From: Flavobacteriales bacterium | GTDB lineage: Bacteria > Bacteroidota > Bacteroidia > Flavobacteriales_D > Sanyastnellaceae | Assembly: GCA_947464885.1 (NCBI GenBank) | Contig: CANHYZ010000154.1 | Span: forward strand, 1-5,792 | Direction: 5' to 3' | DNA length: 5,792 nt | Part shown: piece by piece, positions 1 through 5,792 of the stretch | Position numbering within the stretch: position 1 is the stretch's first letter | Layout of the letters: every line of letters begins with the position of its first letter | Program-made: the position numbers and the translations under genes | The notes under the pieces: model-generated | What the model saw: only the letters and a program-made list of their open reading frames with translations | Told to the model about the DNA's origin: nothing | The model's database searches: none

Positions 1-1
1 T

Positions 2-214
2 CTTACTATGGCCGGTGAGCGTATGGCGAAAAATCAATTGGTGGAACCGTGGTTGGGGATGTGGATTAGCACCGTTGTGCTCCTTCCGCTGAGCGCATGG
101 ATCATGTGGCACGCCATGCGGGAATCAACGCTGTTTAAGGGAACGCTGCTTTCACGGCAATTGCTTAAACTTGTGGCCGGCTTGAAACGAAAAAAGAAGG
201 AGGCTGTGTTATGA
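2..214 (+). CDS. LptF/LptG-family LPS export permease, C-terminal fragment (5' end outside window)
   Basis: Only the last 70 residues are visible. The frame is open to the left edge, so the ATG at 8 is probably an internal methionine and not the start. The segment GERMAKNQLVEPWLGMW, followed by one hydrophobic helix (roughly 18-40 residues into the fragment) and then HAMRESTLF and a basic tail (LKRKKKE), matches the end of YjgP/YjgQ permeases. In these, a GE+LAK...P.LGMW motif precedes the last membrane helix and a short 'DS.LF'-like tail follows. Family members sit in the inner membrane and, with LptB and LptC, drive lipopolysaccharide toward the outer membrane. The fragment is too short to separate LptF from LptG, so no symbol is given. 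The stop overlaps the next start (ATGA, 211-214), which suggests translational coupling to the glycosyltransferases downstream. Family assignment is by recognition of a short tail and is likely but not certain. Confidence 0.8.
   Translation, partial: LTMAGERMAKNQLVEPWLGMWISTVVLLPLSAWIMWHAMRESTLFKGTLLSRQLLKLVAGLKRKKKEAVL
197..203 (+). promoter_or_regulatory. Shine-Dalgarno-like site for the first glycosyltransferase
   Basis: AAGGAGG lies 7 bases before the ATG at 211, inside the last codons of the upstream permease gene. It supports that start codon. It stands out because the other two visible starts (1410 and 2642) have no such site, and Bacteroidota usually rely little on Shine-Dalgarno pairing. 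It may be partly an accident of the Lys/Glu-rich codons (KKKE) it overlaps. Confidence 0.5.
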
Positions 215-1413
215 AGATTTTACAGTTGTGTCTGAAACCGCCGCTTCCGGCGCGTGATGGCGGATGTATCGCCATGAATAATATTACGCAGGGATTGTTG
301 GCTTCCGGTCATCGCGTGAAGGTGTTGACCATTTTTACGCATAAGCATGATTTGAATCCGGAGTTGATGCCGGCAGCTTATATCGAGCAGACGGATATTG
401 AGGGTGTATTTATTGATACGAAGATTAACGCTCTTGATGCTTACTCCAGTATCATAACCTCCGATTCATACAACATCAGCCGTTTTTTCAGCACTGATTT
501 TGATATCCGTTTGGCGATGTTGCTGCGCAAGGAGGACTTTGATATCATCCATTTGGAGAGTTTATTCATGACGCCTTATGTGGGCACGATTCGTCGGCTT
601 TGCACCACGCCAATTGTTCTTCGTTCGCACAACATTGAATACGTGATTTGGGAAAAGATTGCTGCAGGAACGCACAATCCGATTCGCCGGATGTACTTGA
701 AATACCTGACCAAAAAACTCAAGCACTATGAGTTGAGCATGTTGAATGAGGTCAGTGGTATTGCTGCAATCAGTGATGAAGACCGCCGTCGTATGCTCGC
801 GCTTGGAATGAAAAAGCCGATGCGCACGGTGTCTTTTGGAATTGATTTAAATGATTATCCGTTTGACGAAAACGCAACGTCGGAGTTAGCGTTGTTTCAT
901 CTTGGGGCTATGGATTGGGGGCCCAATCTGGAGGGTATACTCTGGTTTCTGACAGCTATCTGGCCCTCCATTCATGCCAAACATCCAACGTTGAAAATGT
1001 ATTTGGCCGGTAGGAATATGTCCGATGAGATTGAACGGATGCAATTACCCAATGTCGTTGTTGTCGGAGAAGTCGAGCATGCCATTGCATTTATGCGCTC
1101 CAAGGCGATCATGGTTGTTCCGCTGTTGAGTGCGGGCGGCATCCGTGTGAAGATTATTGAAGGGTTGGCTTTAGGTCGTGCAGTCATATCGACCACATTA
1201 GGTGCGGAAGGTTTGGACTGCACTGATGGAAAGAATATTTTCCTGGCGGATCGGCCCGATGAATGGGTGGCTGCGGTGGATCGTTTGATGGAGCATCCGG
1301 AAGAAATCCGACAATTGGGTTTGAATGGAAGAGAGCACGCCATGAAGCACTTTGAGTTGAGCGAAATCACAGCGCGACTGGTGGCGTTTTACAAAGAATT
1401 ACGTCGCGGATGA
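211..1413 (+). CDS. GT4-type glycosyltransferase (GT-B fold)
   Basis: A 400-residue protein of usual length for GT-B retaining glycosyltransferases, which move a sugar from a nucleotide-sugar donor to a growing glycan at the cytoplasmic face of the membrane. The N-terminal acceptor domain has the glycine-rich loop PLPARDGG (residues 11-18), DIIHLES (111-117), RSHNIEYVIW (138-147) and the AAISDEDRRR element (185-194). The C-terminal donor domain starts near FGID (209-212) and has LGAMDWGPNLEGILWF (231-246), LAGR (265-268), GEVEH (286-290) and the nucleotide-sugar site GGIRVKIIEGLALG (309-322). There R312, K314 and E317 match the conserved positions of the family. The first Glu of the usual E-x7-E motif is Gly309, as seen in Stp1-like relatives. 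No membrane helix or signal peptide is present. ATGA overlaps at both ends tie it to the permease and to the next transferase. Donor and acceptor sugars cannot be read from the sequence. Confidence 0.93.
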   Translation: MKILQLCLKPPLPARDGGCIAMNNITQGLLASGHRVKVLTIFTHKHDLNPELMPAAYIEQTDIEGVFIDTKINALDAYSSIITSDSYNISRFFSTDFDIRLAMLLRKEDFDIIHLESLFMTPYVGTIRRLCTTPIVLRSHNIEYVIWEKIAAGTHNPIRRMYLKYLTKKLKHYELSMLNEVSGIAAISDEDRRRMLALGMKKPMRTVSFGIDLNDYPFDENATSELALFHLGAMDWGPNLEGILWFLTAIWPSIHAKHPTLKMYLAGRNMSDEIERMQLPNVVVVGEVEHAIAFMRSKAIMVVPLLSAGGIRVKIIEGLALGRAVISTTLGAEGLDCTDGKNIFLADRPDEWVAAVDRLMEHPEEIRQLGLNGREHAMKHFELSEITARLVAFYKELRRG

Positions 1414-2582
1414 GAGTGTTTATGCTGGTAAGTCGTGTGCCTTGGCCGCTTGAAAAGGGCGACAAGTTGCGTGCTTATCATCAATTACGCTCGTTGGCTA
1501 AGGACCATGAAGTCCATCTTCATTGCTTATCGGATTCCCGCATTCCTGCCGATGCCATCGAGCACCTGAAATCTATTACGCCTCACGTAACGGTTTATCG
1601 CCTCCATCCGATCTTGATTGCGCTGCGTTTATTGCTTGCGCTATTTTCGAAAAAGCCTTTTCAGGTGCATTATTTCTACCAGTGGTGGATAGCACGAAAA
1701 ATTGATCGGGCAGTGAAGGCCGTAAAGCCGGATCACCTATACTGTCAGCTCGTGCGTTGCAGTGAATATGTCAAGCGGTTTCATGATGTTGCAAAGACCA
1801 TCGATTACATGGATGCGCTGAGCGCCGGACAGCGCCGCCGACTAGAAGGAGCGCCTTGGTATTTGCGGCCATTTGTGAAGGAGGAGGCCGAGCGATTAAG
1901 AGGGTATGAGCACTTGATTTTTGACTACTTCGAGCATCACACCATCATCAGTGAGCAGGATCGCCAACTCATTTATCATCCCGATCGAATGTCGATTGTT
2001 GTTGTTCCCAATGGAATTGACACAGCCTTTTTCACGCCGCTTCATGATGCCGAGAAGGACGTGGATATTGTATTCACCGGCAACATGAGTTACCCGCCGA
2101 ACGTGGAAGGAGCGAGGCGGTTGGTGTTGGAGATATTACCGTTGTTGAAGCAGCATCGAAAGGGCATCCGCATATTGATTGCGGGTGCTACACCTTCGGC
2201 GGCAGTGCGTGAGTTGGAGCAGGAAGGCGTCGTGGTGACGGGATGGGTGCCTGATATTCGCGAGGCTTATGGGCGGGCGCGTGTGTTCGTGGCTCCTATG
2301 CGCTCGGGAAGTGGCATGCAGAATAAACTGCTGGAGGCTATGGCCATGGAACTGCCGTGCATTACCACCACACTTGCAGCGAATGCTATTGGCGCTAAGC
2401 ATGAGCAAGAGTTGTTCATTGCCGATGAAAATGCTGTGCTCGCGGATTTGATTCTGCATTTGATGGATAGCTCAGAACTACGCGCATCGGTTGGTAAGCG
2501 CGCCCGTGCATTCGTATCCGGTCATTACCAATGGCAACCTACCGTGGATAAGCTCACCGCCATCTGGAAGAAGCCGTTGTAG
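1410..2582 (+). CDS. Glycosyltransferase, Stp1/TIGR03087-like (GT4-type)
   Basis: A 390-residue GT-B sugar transferase. The opening motif RVPWPLEKGDKLRAYHQL (residues 9-26) and the donor-site block VAPMRSGSGMQNKLLEAMAM (294-313) closely resemble the sugar transferases first described beside exosortase/PEP-CTERM loci (Stp1, TIGR03087). Other family landmarks are DYMDALSAGQRRR (132-144), VVPNGIDTAFF (198-208), FTGNMSYPPNVEGAR (222-236), AGATPSAAVREL (258-269) and VTGWVPDIREAYGRA (276-290). K306 and E309 are in the expected donor-binding positions, while the first Glu of E-x7-E is Ser301. A hydrophobic patch near 66-80 (HPILIALRLLLALF) may help membrane association. No exosortase or PEP-CTERM gene is in the window, so the name marks similarity only. 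The start overlaps the previous stop (ATGA, 1410-1413) with no Shine-Dalgarno, pointing to translational coupling. Its donor half resembles that of the preceding gene, consistent with an ancient duplication. Substrates are unknown. Confidence 0.92.
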   Translation: MRVFMLVSRVPWPLEKGDKLRAYHQLRSLAKDHEVHLHCLSDSRIPADAIEHLKSITPHVTVYRLHPILIALRLLLALFSKKPFQVHYFYQWWIARKIDRAVKAVKPDHLYCQLVRCSEYVKRFHDVAKTIDYMDALSAGQRRRLEGAPWYLRPFVKEEAERLRGYEHLIFDYFEHHTIISEQDRQLIYHPDRMSIVVVPNGIDTAFFTPLHDAEKDVDIVFTGNMSYPPNVEGARRLVLEILPLLKQHRKGIRILIAGATPSAAVRELEQEGVVVTGWVPDIREAYGRARVFVAPMRSGSGMQNKLLEAMAMELPCITTTLAANAIGAKHEQELFIADENAVLADLILHLMDSSELRASVGKRARAFVSGHYQWQPTVDKLTAIWKKPL

Positions 2583-2613
2583 CTGCTTCCGTCACGTATT
2601 AGGCGCAAATCCC

Positions 2614-2621
2614 TATTTTCG
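2614..2621 (+). promoter_or_regulatory. Weak candidate Bacteroidota -7 element upstream of the M1 peptidase
   Basis: In the only intergenic gap before a start (2583-2641), TATTTTCG matches the Bacteroidota -7 consensus TAnnTTTG at five of its six fixed positions and lies 20 bases before the ATG at 2642. No TTG-type -33 element sits at a suitable distance upstream: the nearest TTG is at 2577-2579, too far away. The gap also holds no convincing rho-independent terminator and no Shine-Dalgarno. The peptidase therefore either has a promoter here or is read through from the glycosyltransferase operon. Confidence 0.2.
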
Positions 2622-2641
2622 GGTCACATAATTCCACATCT

Positions 2642-5092
2642 ATGCGCGTCCATGCTGTTTTGACTACCGTCTTTGTACTGTTTTCTGTATTGAGTCTTGC
2701 ACAACCAACGCGCACGCGCGGGGGATGTCATCATACTCGCAATAAGGCCGGCAAGATGAAGGAACTCTCGTTGCAGGAGAAGCAGCTGCTCAATGAAAGC
2801 ATTGCGCGTAGTGATACGTTTGATATTGTCAAGTATACGATTGCGATTGATGTTACGAGCTATAATACGCAGCAAATCGCAGCTACGACAATAATCGATT
2901 TCACGCCGCGAATGGATAATCAGTCACACCTCAGATTAGACTTATACAATCTGACCGTTGATTCGGTGATTCAAAATGCTGTGGCGCTGCCGTTCACCTA
3001 CGATGGGAATATTCTGACGGTGAATTTTCCGGAGCCATTGGTGAATGGCGACACATCGCAAATCGCCGTTTCGTATCACGGTGAGCCTTATCAGGATCCA
3101 GTTTGGGGAGGCTTTTATTTCGAAAGCAATTACATCTACAATTTGGGTATCGGCTTGAGCACCATTCCACCCAATTTTGGACGGGTGTGGTATCCATGTT
3201 TCGATTCGTTTGTTGAACGGGCTACCTATGATTATCACGTAAAAAGTGCCGGCACCTATCGTGCGCATTGTCAGGGTGAATTTTTGGGAGAGACTATCTT
3301 AGCAGGGGATACAGTGATTCGTTCGTTTGCCTTCAATCAACCCATACCAACGCACTTGAGTGCTATTGCTGTAGCTGCTTATCAGGACTTCGATTATGTG
3401 CATACGGGTGCGTTCGGTGATGTACCTGTGCGCCTTACGGCCAAGGCTCCTGCACTGGGTCCTATGCAAAGCGCCATGGTGAATGTAGGTGGTGCGATTG
3501 ATGCGCTGGAGTATTGGTTCGGTCCCTACGCTTGGGAGCGAGTAGGGTACATCCTTACAACGGATGGTGCGCTGGAAATTCCGACCAACATCGCCTATCC
3601 GCAATACATGGTGGATCAATCCATTATCAGCAACAACAATTTATTGTCGCACGAGCTAGGGCATCATTGGTGGGGTGATATTGTCACGCCACACATCCAC
3701 AACGATATGTGGCTCAAGGAAGGTCCTGCAGAATACAGCTCGCATTTGCTTACAGAGTGGTTGTATGGACAAGAAGATTTTGTGGACCAGGTGAAGACGA
3801 ATCAACTCGATGTGCTGCGCAATGCGCACATTGATGACGAAGGTTTTTACGCGCTTTCACCGATGCCGGATCCTGTTATTTATGGCACCCACACCTATTA
3901 CAAAGGCGCTTCTGTGATGCATAATTTGCGCGCTTACATGGGCGATGAATTGTTTCGCACAGCCATGACAGCGATGCAGACCAATCACATGTACGAGGAT
4001 GTAACGCCCGAACAATTTCGTGATTATTTGGAGGAAGCTTCAGGCCTTGAGCTCAACGATTTTTTTGACGACCAGGTCTTTCAGCCGGGCTTCAGTGTGA
4101 TGGTAGTGGACTCAGCGGTTGTAGTTCCGACGAACAATTCTTTTGACGTCGCGGTGCATATTCAGCAGAAGCTGCGAGAGTGTCCACAGTTCTATCAGCA
4201 CGTTCCATTGGATGTTACTTTCGTATCGGCCGATAACCAGCGTGAAGAATTTGAGGTAGAGGTCAACGGTCAATTCACCACGGTGAATCTGACCTGTTCC
4301 TTCGAACCTGTGATGGTTATTCTCAACGGGCACAACCGGCTGAACCAAGCGAGAATGGATCATGAGTTTATGGTCTATACAGATCAGTCACTCTATCCCG
4401 TATTGCCTTACGTTGATTTCCGTTTCTCGCGCGAGAATGTGGTTGATTCCTCCCTGATACGCATCGAGCATATTTGGGCTGCACCGGATCAGCAGCCTTT
4501 GGGTGAGGGGATTTTCCAGATTTCAAACACGCATTACTACACCGTGGACGGACTCTGGGATGCAGGTGATTTCTACACCGGTCGCATTTACTACAATGGG
4601 TCGCAGACGACAGATCTCGATGTGGAATTATACAATGCAGGCGAGGAGCAGGCGGTGTTGTTGTATCGCCCTGATGCCTCACATGCCTGGGAGATTTATC
4701 CTGATTTTACCCTCGGAGCCGGAACCTTGTCTAATGGCGATGGTAGTTTTGTGATTGACACGCTGCGACGCGGACAGTATGCATTTGCCAATGGCGATGT
4801 ATCGGTTGCAATGAAGCCGATAGCGGATGATCAAACATCGCAATGGTTGATGTTCCCGAATCCGGCAACAAACGCAATTACTGTAAGCGGAGATTATCCC
4901 GTGCGCGAAGTGGCCTTGTTCGATGTCTACGCATCAAATGGACGATTCCTTCAACGCTCGTCGGGGTATGTAGGTCCGGGAATGACGAAAACGCTGGACG
5001 TTTCGGCGCTATCCGATGGTCAGTATGTGTTGCAGGTTTACCTTCCTTCCGGTGAAACACTCAGCACGGGACAGTTTCAGGTAGTGCGCTAG
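2642..5092 (+). CDS. Secreted M1-family zinc metallopeptidase with type A T9SS C-terminal sorting domain
   Basis: An 816-residue exported aminopeptidase-like enzyme. Residues 1-20 are a Sec signal peptide (hydrophobic run VLTTVFVLFSVLSLA, likely cut before Gln21), which fixes the start. The M1 N-terminal beta domain begins near 58 (DTFDIVKYTIAIDVT). The catalytic domain holds GALEI (309-313) in place of GAMEN. It also holds the zinc site HELGH (337-341) with the third ligand Glu360 (HExxH-x18-E, within WLKEGPAEY) and the catalytic tyrosine Tyr419 in TYYKGASVMH. The sequence DFFDDQVFQPGF (473-484) marks the end of the M1 core. Residues about 490-734 are a beta-rich extension I do not recognise in detail. 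From 735 the Por_Secre_tail domain follows: WLMFPNPATNAITV, DVSALSDGQYVLQV and the end FQVVR. This predicts Sec export, then T9SS passage to the surface or medium. A role in peptide scavenging is likely, but exact specificity is unknown. Ligands are intact, so it is probably active. Confidence 0.95.
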   Translation: MRVHAVLTTVFVLFSVLSLAQPTRTRGGCHHTRNKAGKMKELSLQEKQLLNESIARSDTFDIVKYTIAIDVTSYNTQQIAATTIIDFTPRMDNQSHLRLDLYNLTVDSVIQNAVALPFTYDGNILTVNFPEPLVNGDTSQIAVSYHGEPYQDPVWGGFYFESNYIYNLGIGLSTIPPNFGRVWYPCFDSFVERATYDYHVKSAGTYRAHCQGEFLGETILAGDTVIRSFAFNQPIPTHLSAIAVAAYQDFDYVHTGAFGDVPVRLTAKAPALGPMQSAMVNVGGAIDALEYWFGPYAWERVGYILTTDGALEIPTNIAYPQYMVDQSIISNNNLLSHELGHHWWGDIVTPHIHNDMWLKEGPAEYSSHLLTEWLYGQEDFVDQVKTNQLDVLRNAHIDDEGFYALSPMPDPVIYGTHTYYKGASVMHNLRAYMGDELFRTAMTAMQTNHMYEDVTPEQFRDYLEEASGLELNDFFDDQVFQPGFSVMVVDSAVVVPTNNSFDVAVHIQQKLRECPQFYQHVPLDVTFVSADNQREEFEVEVNGQFTTVNLTCSFEPVMVILNGHNRLNQARMDHEFMVYTDQSLYPVLPYVDFRFSRENVVDSSLIRIEHIWAAPDQQPLGEGIFQISNTHYYTVDGLWDAGDFYTGRIYYNGSQTTDLDVELYNAGEEQAVLLYRPDASHAWEIYPDFTLGAGTLSNGDGSFVIDTLRRGQYAFANGDVSVAMKPIADDQTSQWLMFPNPATNAITVSGDYPVREVALFDVYASNGRFLQRSSGYVGPGMTKTLDVSALSDGQYVLQVYLPSGETLSTGQFQVVR

Positions 5093-5122
5093 GCCGTTAT
5101 CGGATGACTTGAAATTGACCTG
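5067..5122. repeat. Imperfect inverted repeat spanning the convergent gene junction; possible terminator hairpin
   Basis: Bases 5067-5092 and 5097-5122 are complementary around the loop GCCG (5093-5096). In + strand RNA I count 17 Watson-Crick and 5 G-U pairs out of 26, with 4 mismatches. The strongest part is TTTCAGGT (5075-5082) facing ACTTGAAA (5107-5114). In RNA from the other strand the G-U pairs become A-C, leaving only 17 of 26. The arms are the last codons of the two convergent genes, which encode nearly the same tail peptide. The symmetry may therefore be a by-product of protein sequence. There is no U-tract, so a role in ending transcription is possible but unproven. Confidence 0.5.
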
Positions 5123-5792
5123 ACTTCAGACCTTCCTGCACCTTGCCGCAGGTGATTTTATAATACAGTTCGTAGAAGTAAGTGCCATCTGCTTCTTCTT
5201 TGACGTTCCAGTAATTTCCCTTACCGGTCGTGCTATCAAAAACAATTTTGCCCCAACGGTCGAAAACAGTGAGACGGTATTCATCCATCACGGAAGGCAG
5301 CAGTAAGTTGGGATTGTTGCGCAAGTAGGGGCGCCACGTGTCATTGTCGGAATCTCCGTTCGGTGTGATGATGTTCGGAAAACGGATTTGAGTCAGGTCG
5401 ATAAAACCGTCTTCCGATTCTCCGATGAATACCGTTGCTTCGCTCGTGCATTGGCTTGCGCTATCGGTTACCAATAGTTGGTAATTGCCTGAAGCGGTTA
5501 CAGTAGGGTTGAGGGCTGAACCGAACAGCGGGCTGAAAGAGCCATCGGTGTTTTCGTAAGACCATTCAATCAAGGGTGATTGCGTGGGCACGATGGTAAC
5601 CCCTTGAATTTCGATGGCTGTATTGGAACACGATAATGAGTCTTGTGTTGGAATACTGACTGCGATATCGTGGTTGGGTACTTCAATGGTTTGCACGGAA
5701 GCACACTCGAGTGCATCCACAAAGGCGATGAGATAATCGCCCGGTGTTAAATCGAACGCTTCTAAAGTTGATTGCGGCACGCCGTTCAGTAA
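5097..5792 (-). CDS. Modular surface protein with type B T9SS sorting domain (CHU_C / gliding-motility-associated C-terminal domain), 5' end outside window
   Basis: The reading frame is open to the right edge, so the true start lies beyond 5792. The GTG at 5780-5778 is not a credible start because it falls inside a domain. The 231 visible residues hold three parts. First is the end of an SprB-like repeat (NGVPQSTLEAF..LTPGDYLIAFVDALEC, about 3-30; the usual pattern is NG...L.PG.Y.V.V.DA.GC). Second is an Ig-like module (about 45-125) with Cys55 and Cys115 placed for a disulfide, and IEWSYENTDGSF and TVTASGNYQLLVTD as core strands. Third is the type B sorting domain (about 136-231) with FPNIITPNGDSDNDTW, LTVFDRWGKIVF, DGTYFYELYY and the end GQFQVIR. 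Proteins of this type are exported by T9SS and held at the cell surface; many are long adhesins or gliding-related proteins. Its function depends on the unseen N-terminal part. It converges on the M1 peptidase gene with only 4 bases between the stops. Confidence 0.93.
   Translation of the reverse strand, partial: LLNGVPQSTLEAFDLTPGDYLIAFVDALECASVQTIEVPNHDIAVSIPTQDSLSCSNTAIEIQGVTIVPTQSPLIEWSYENTDGSFSPLFGSALNPTVTASGNYQLLVTDSASQCTSEATVFIGESEDGFIDLTQIRFPNIITPNGDSDNDTWRPYLRNNPNLLLPSVMDEYRLTVFDRWGKIVFDSTTGKGNYWNVKEEADGTYFYELYYKITCGKVQEGLKSGQFQVIR

Noticed and set aside
8..10. ATG at 8 as the start of a small 68-residue membrane protein
   Set aside because: The frame is open to the window edge and the sequence matches the C-terminal end of an Lpt permease, so it is a truncated gene.
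972..1370. 132-codon open frame on the minus strand
   Set aside because: It lies wholly inside the first glycosyltransferase gene, has no recognisable domain and has the composition of an antisense shadow.
2601..2625. Possible terminator between the second glycosyltransferase and the peptidase
   Set aside because: CCC(2611-2613)...GGG(2621-2623) gives only a 3-base stem with no U-tract.
2624..2875. 83-codon minus-strand frame across the peptidase start
   Set aside because: It overlaps the signal peptide coding region of a clear gene and has no domain or start signal of its own.
4368..4682. 104-codon minus-strand frame inside the peptidase gene
   Set aside because: Low-complexity, Arg/Pro/His/Cys-rich translation typical of an antisense shadow, with no domain.
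5094..5103. CCG-TTAT-CGG mini-hairpin at the convergent junction
   Set aside because: A stem of 3 base pairs is too short to mean anything alone; the wider inverted repeat is reported instead.
5778..5780. GTG as the start of the type B sorting-domain gene
   Set aside because: It falls within an SprB-like repeat whose beginning is further upstream, and there is no signal peptide after it.

Overview
The window looks like ordinary chromosome from a member of the Bacteroidota. The main evidence is two proteins with C-terminal sorting domains of the type IX secretion system (T9SS), one of type A and one of type B. T9SS is essentially confined to this phylum. Base composition is close to balanced, the single intergenic start has no Shine-Dalgarno sequence, and the Lpt permease and glycosyltransferases are of kinds common in free-living Flavobacteriales-like Bacteroidota. 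I cannot place it below phylum with confidence.

Layout. Bases 2-214 (+) are the 3' end of an LptF/LptG-family lipopolysaccharide export permease that starts before the window. It overlaps by ATGA a family 4 type glycosyltransferase (211-1413, +). That gene overlaps by ATGA a second glycosyltransferase related to the Stp1/TIGR03087 type (1410-2582, +). These three genes are probably one translationally coupled operon for making and exporting a surface glycan or glycolipid. After a 59-base gap comes a large secreted M1-family zinc metallopeptidase with a signal peptide and a type A T9SS tail (2642-5092, +). Four bases after its stop codon ends a convergent gene (5097 to beyond the right edge, -). 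It encodes the C-terminal part of a modular surface protein: the end of an SprB-like repeat, an Ig-like domain, and a type B (gliding-motility-associated, CHU_C) T9SS tail.

How the genes may work together. The M1 peptidase and the type B protein are both predicted to cross the outer membrane through T9SS, which in studied species often attaches its cargo to an anionic LPS-type glycan. Sugar transferases and an Lpt permease next door fit that theme, but a direct link is inference only. The most unusual structural point is the convergent junction. The two cargo genes end in nearly the same peptide, GQFQVVR and GQFQVIR, on opposite strands, so the DNA there forms a long imperfect inverted repeat centred on the 4-base spacer. 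I found no mobile element, CRISPR array, RNA gene or clearly new system.
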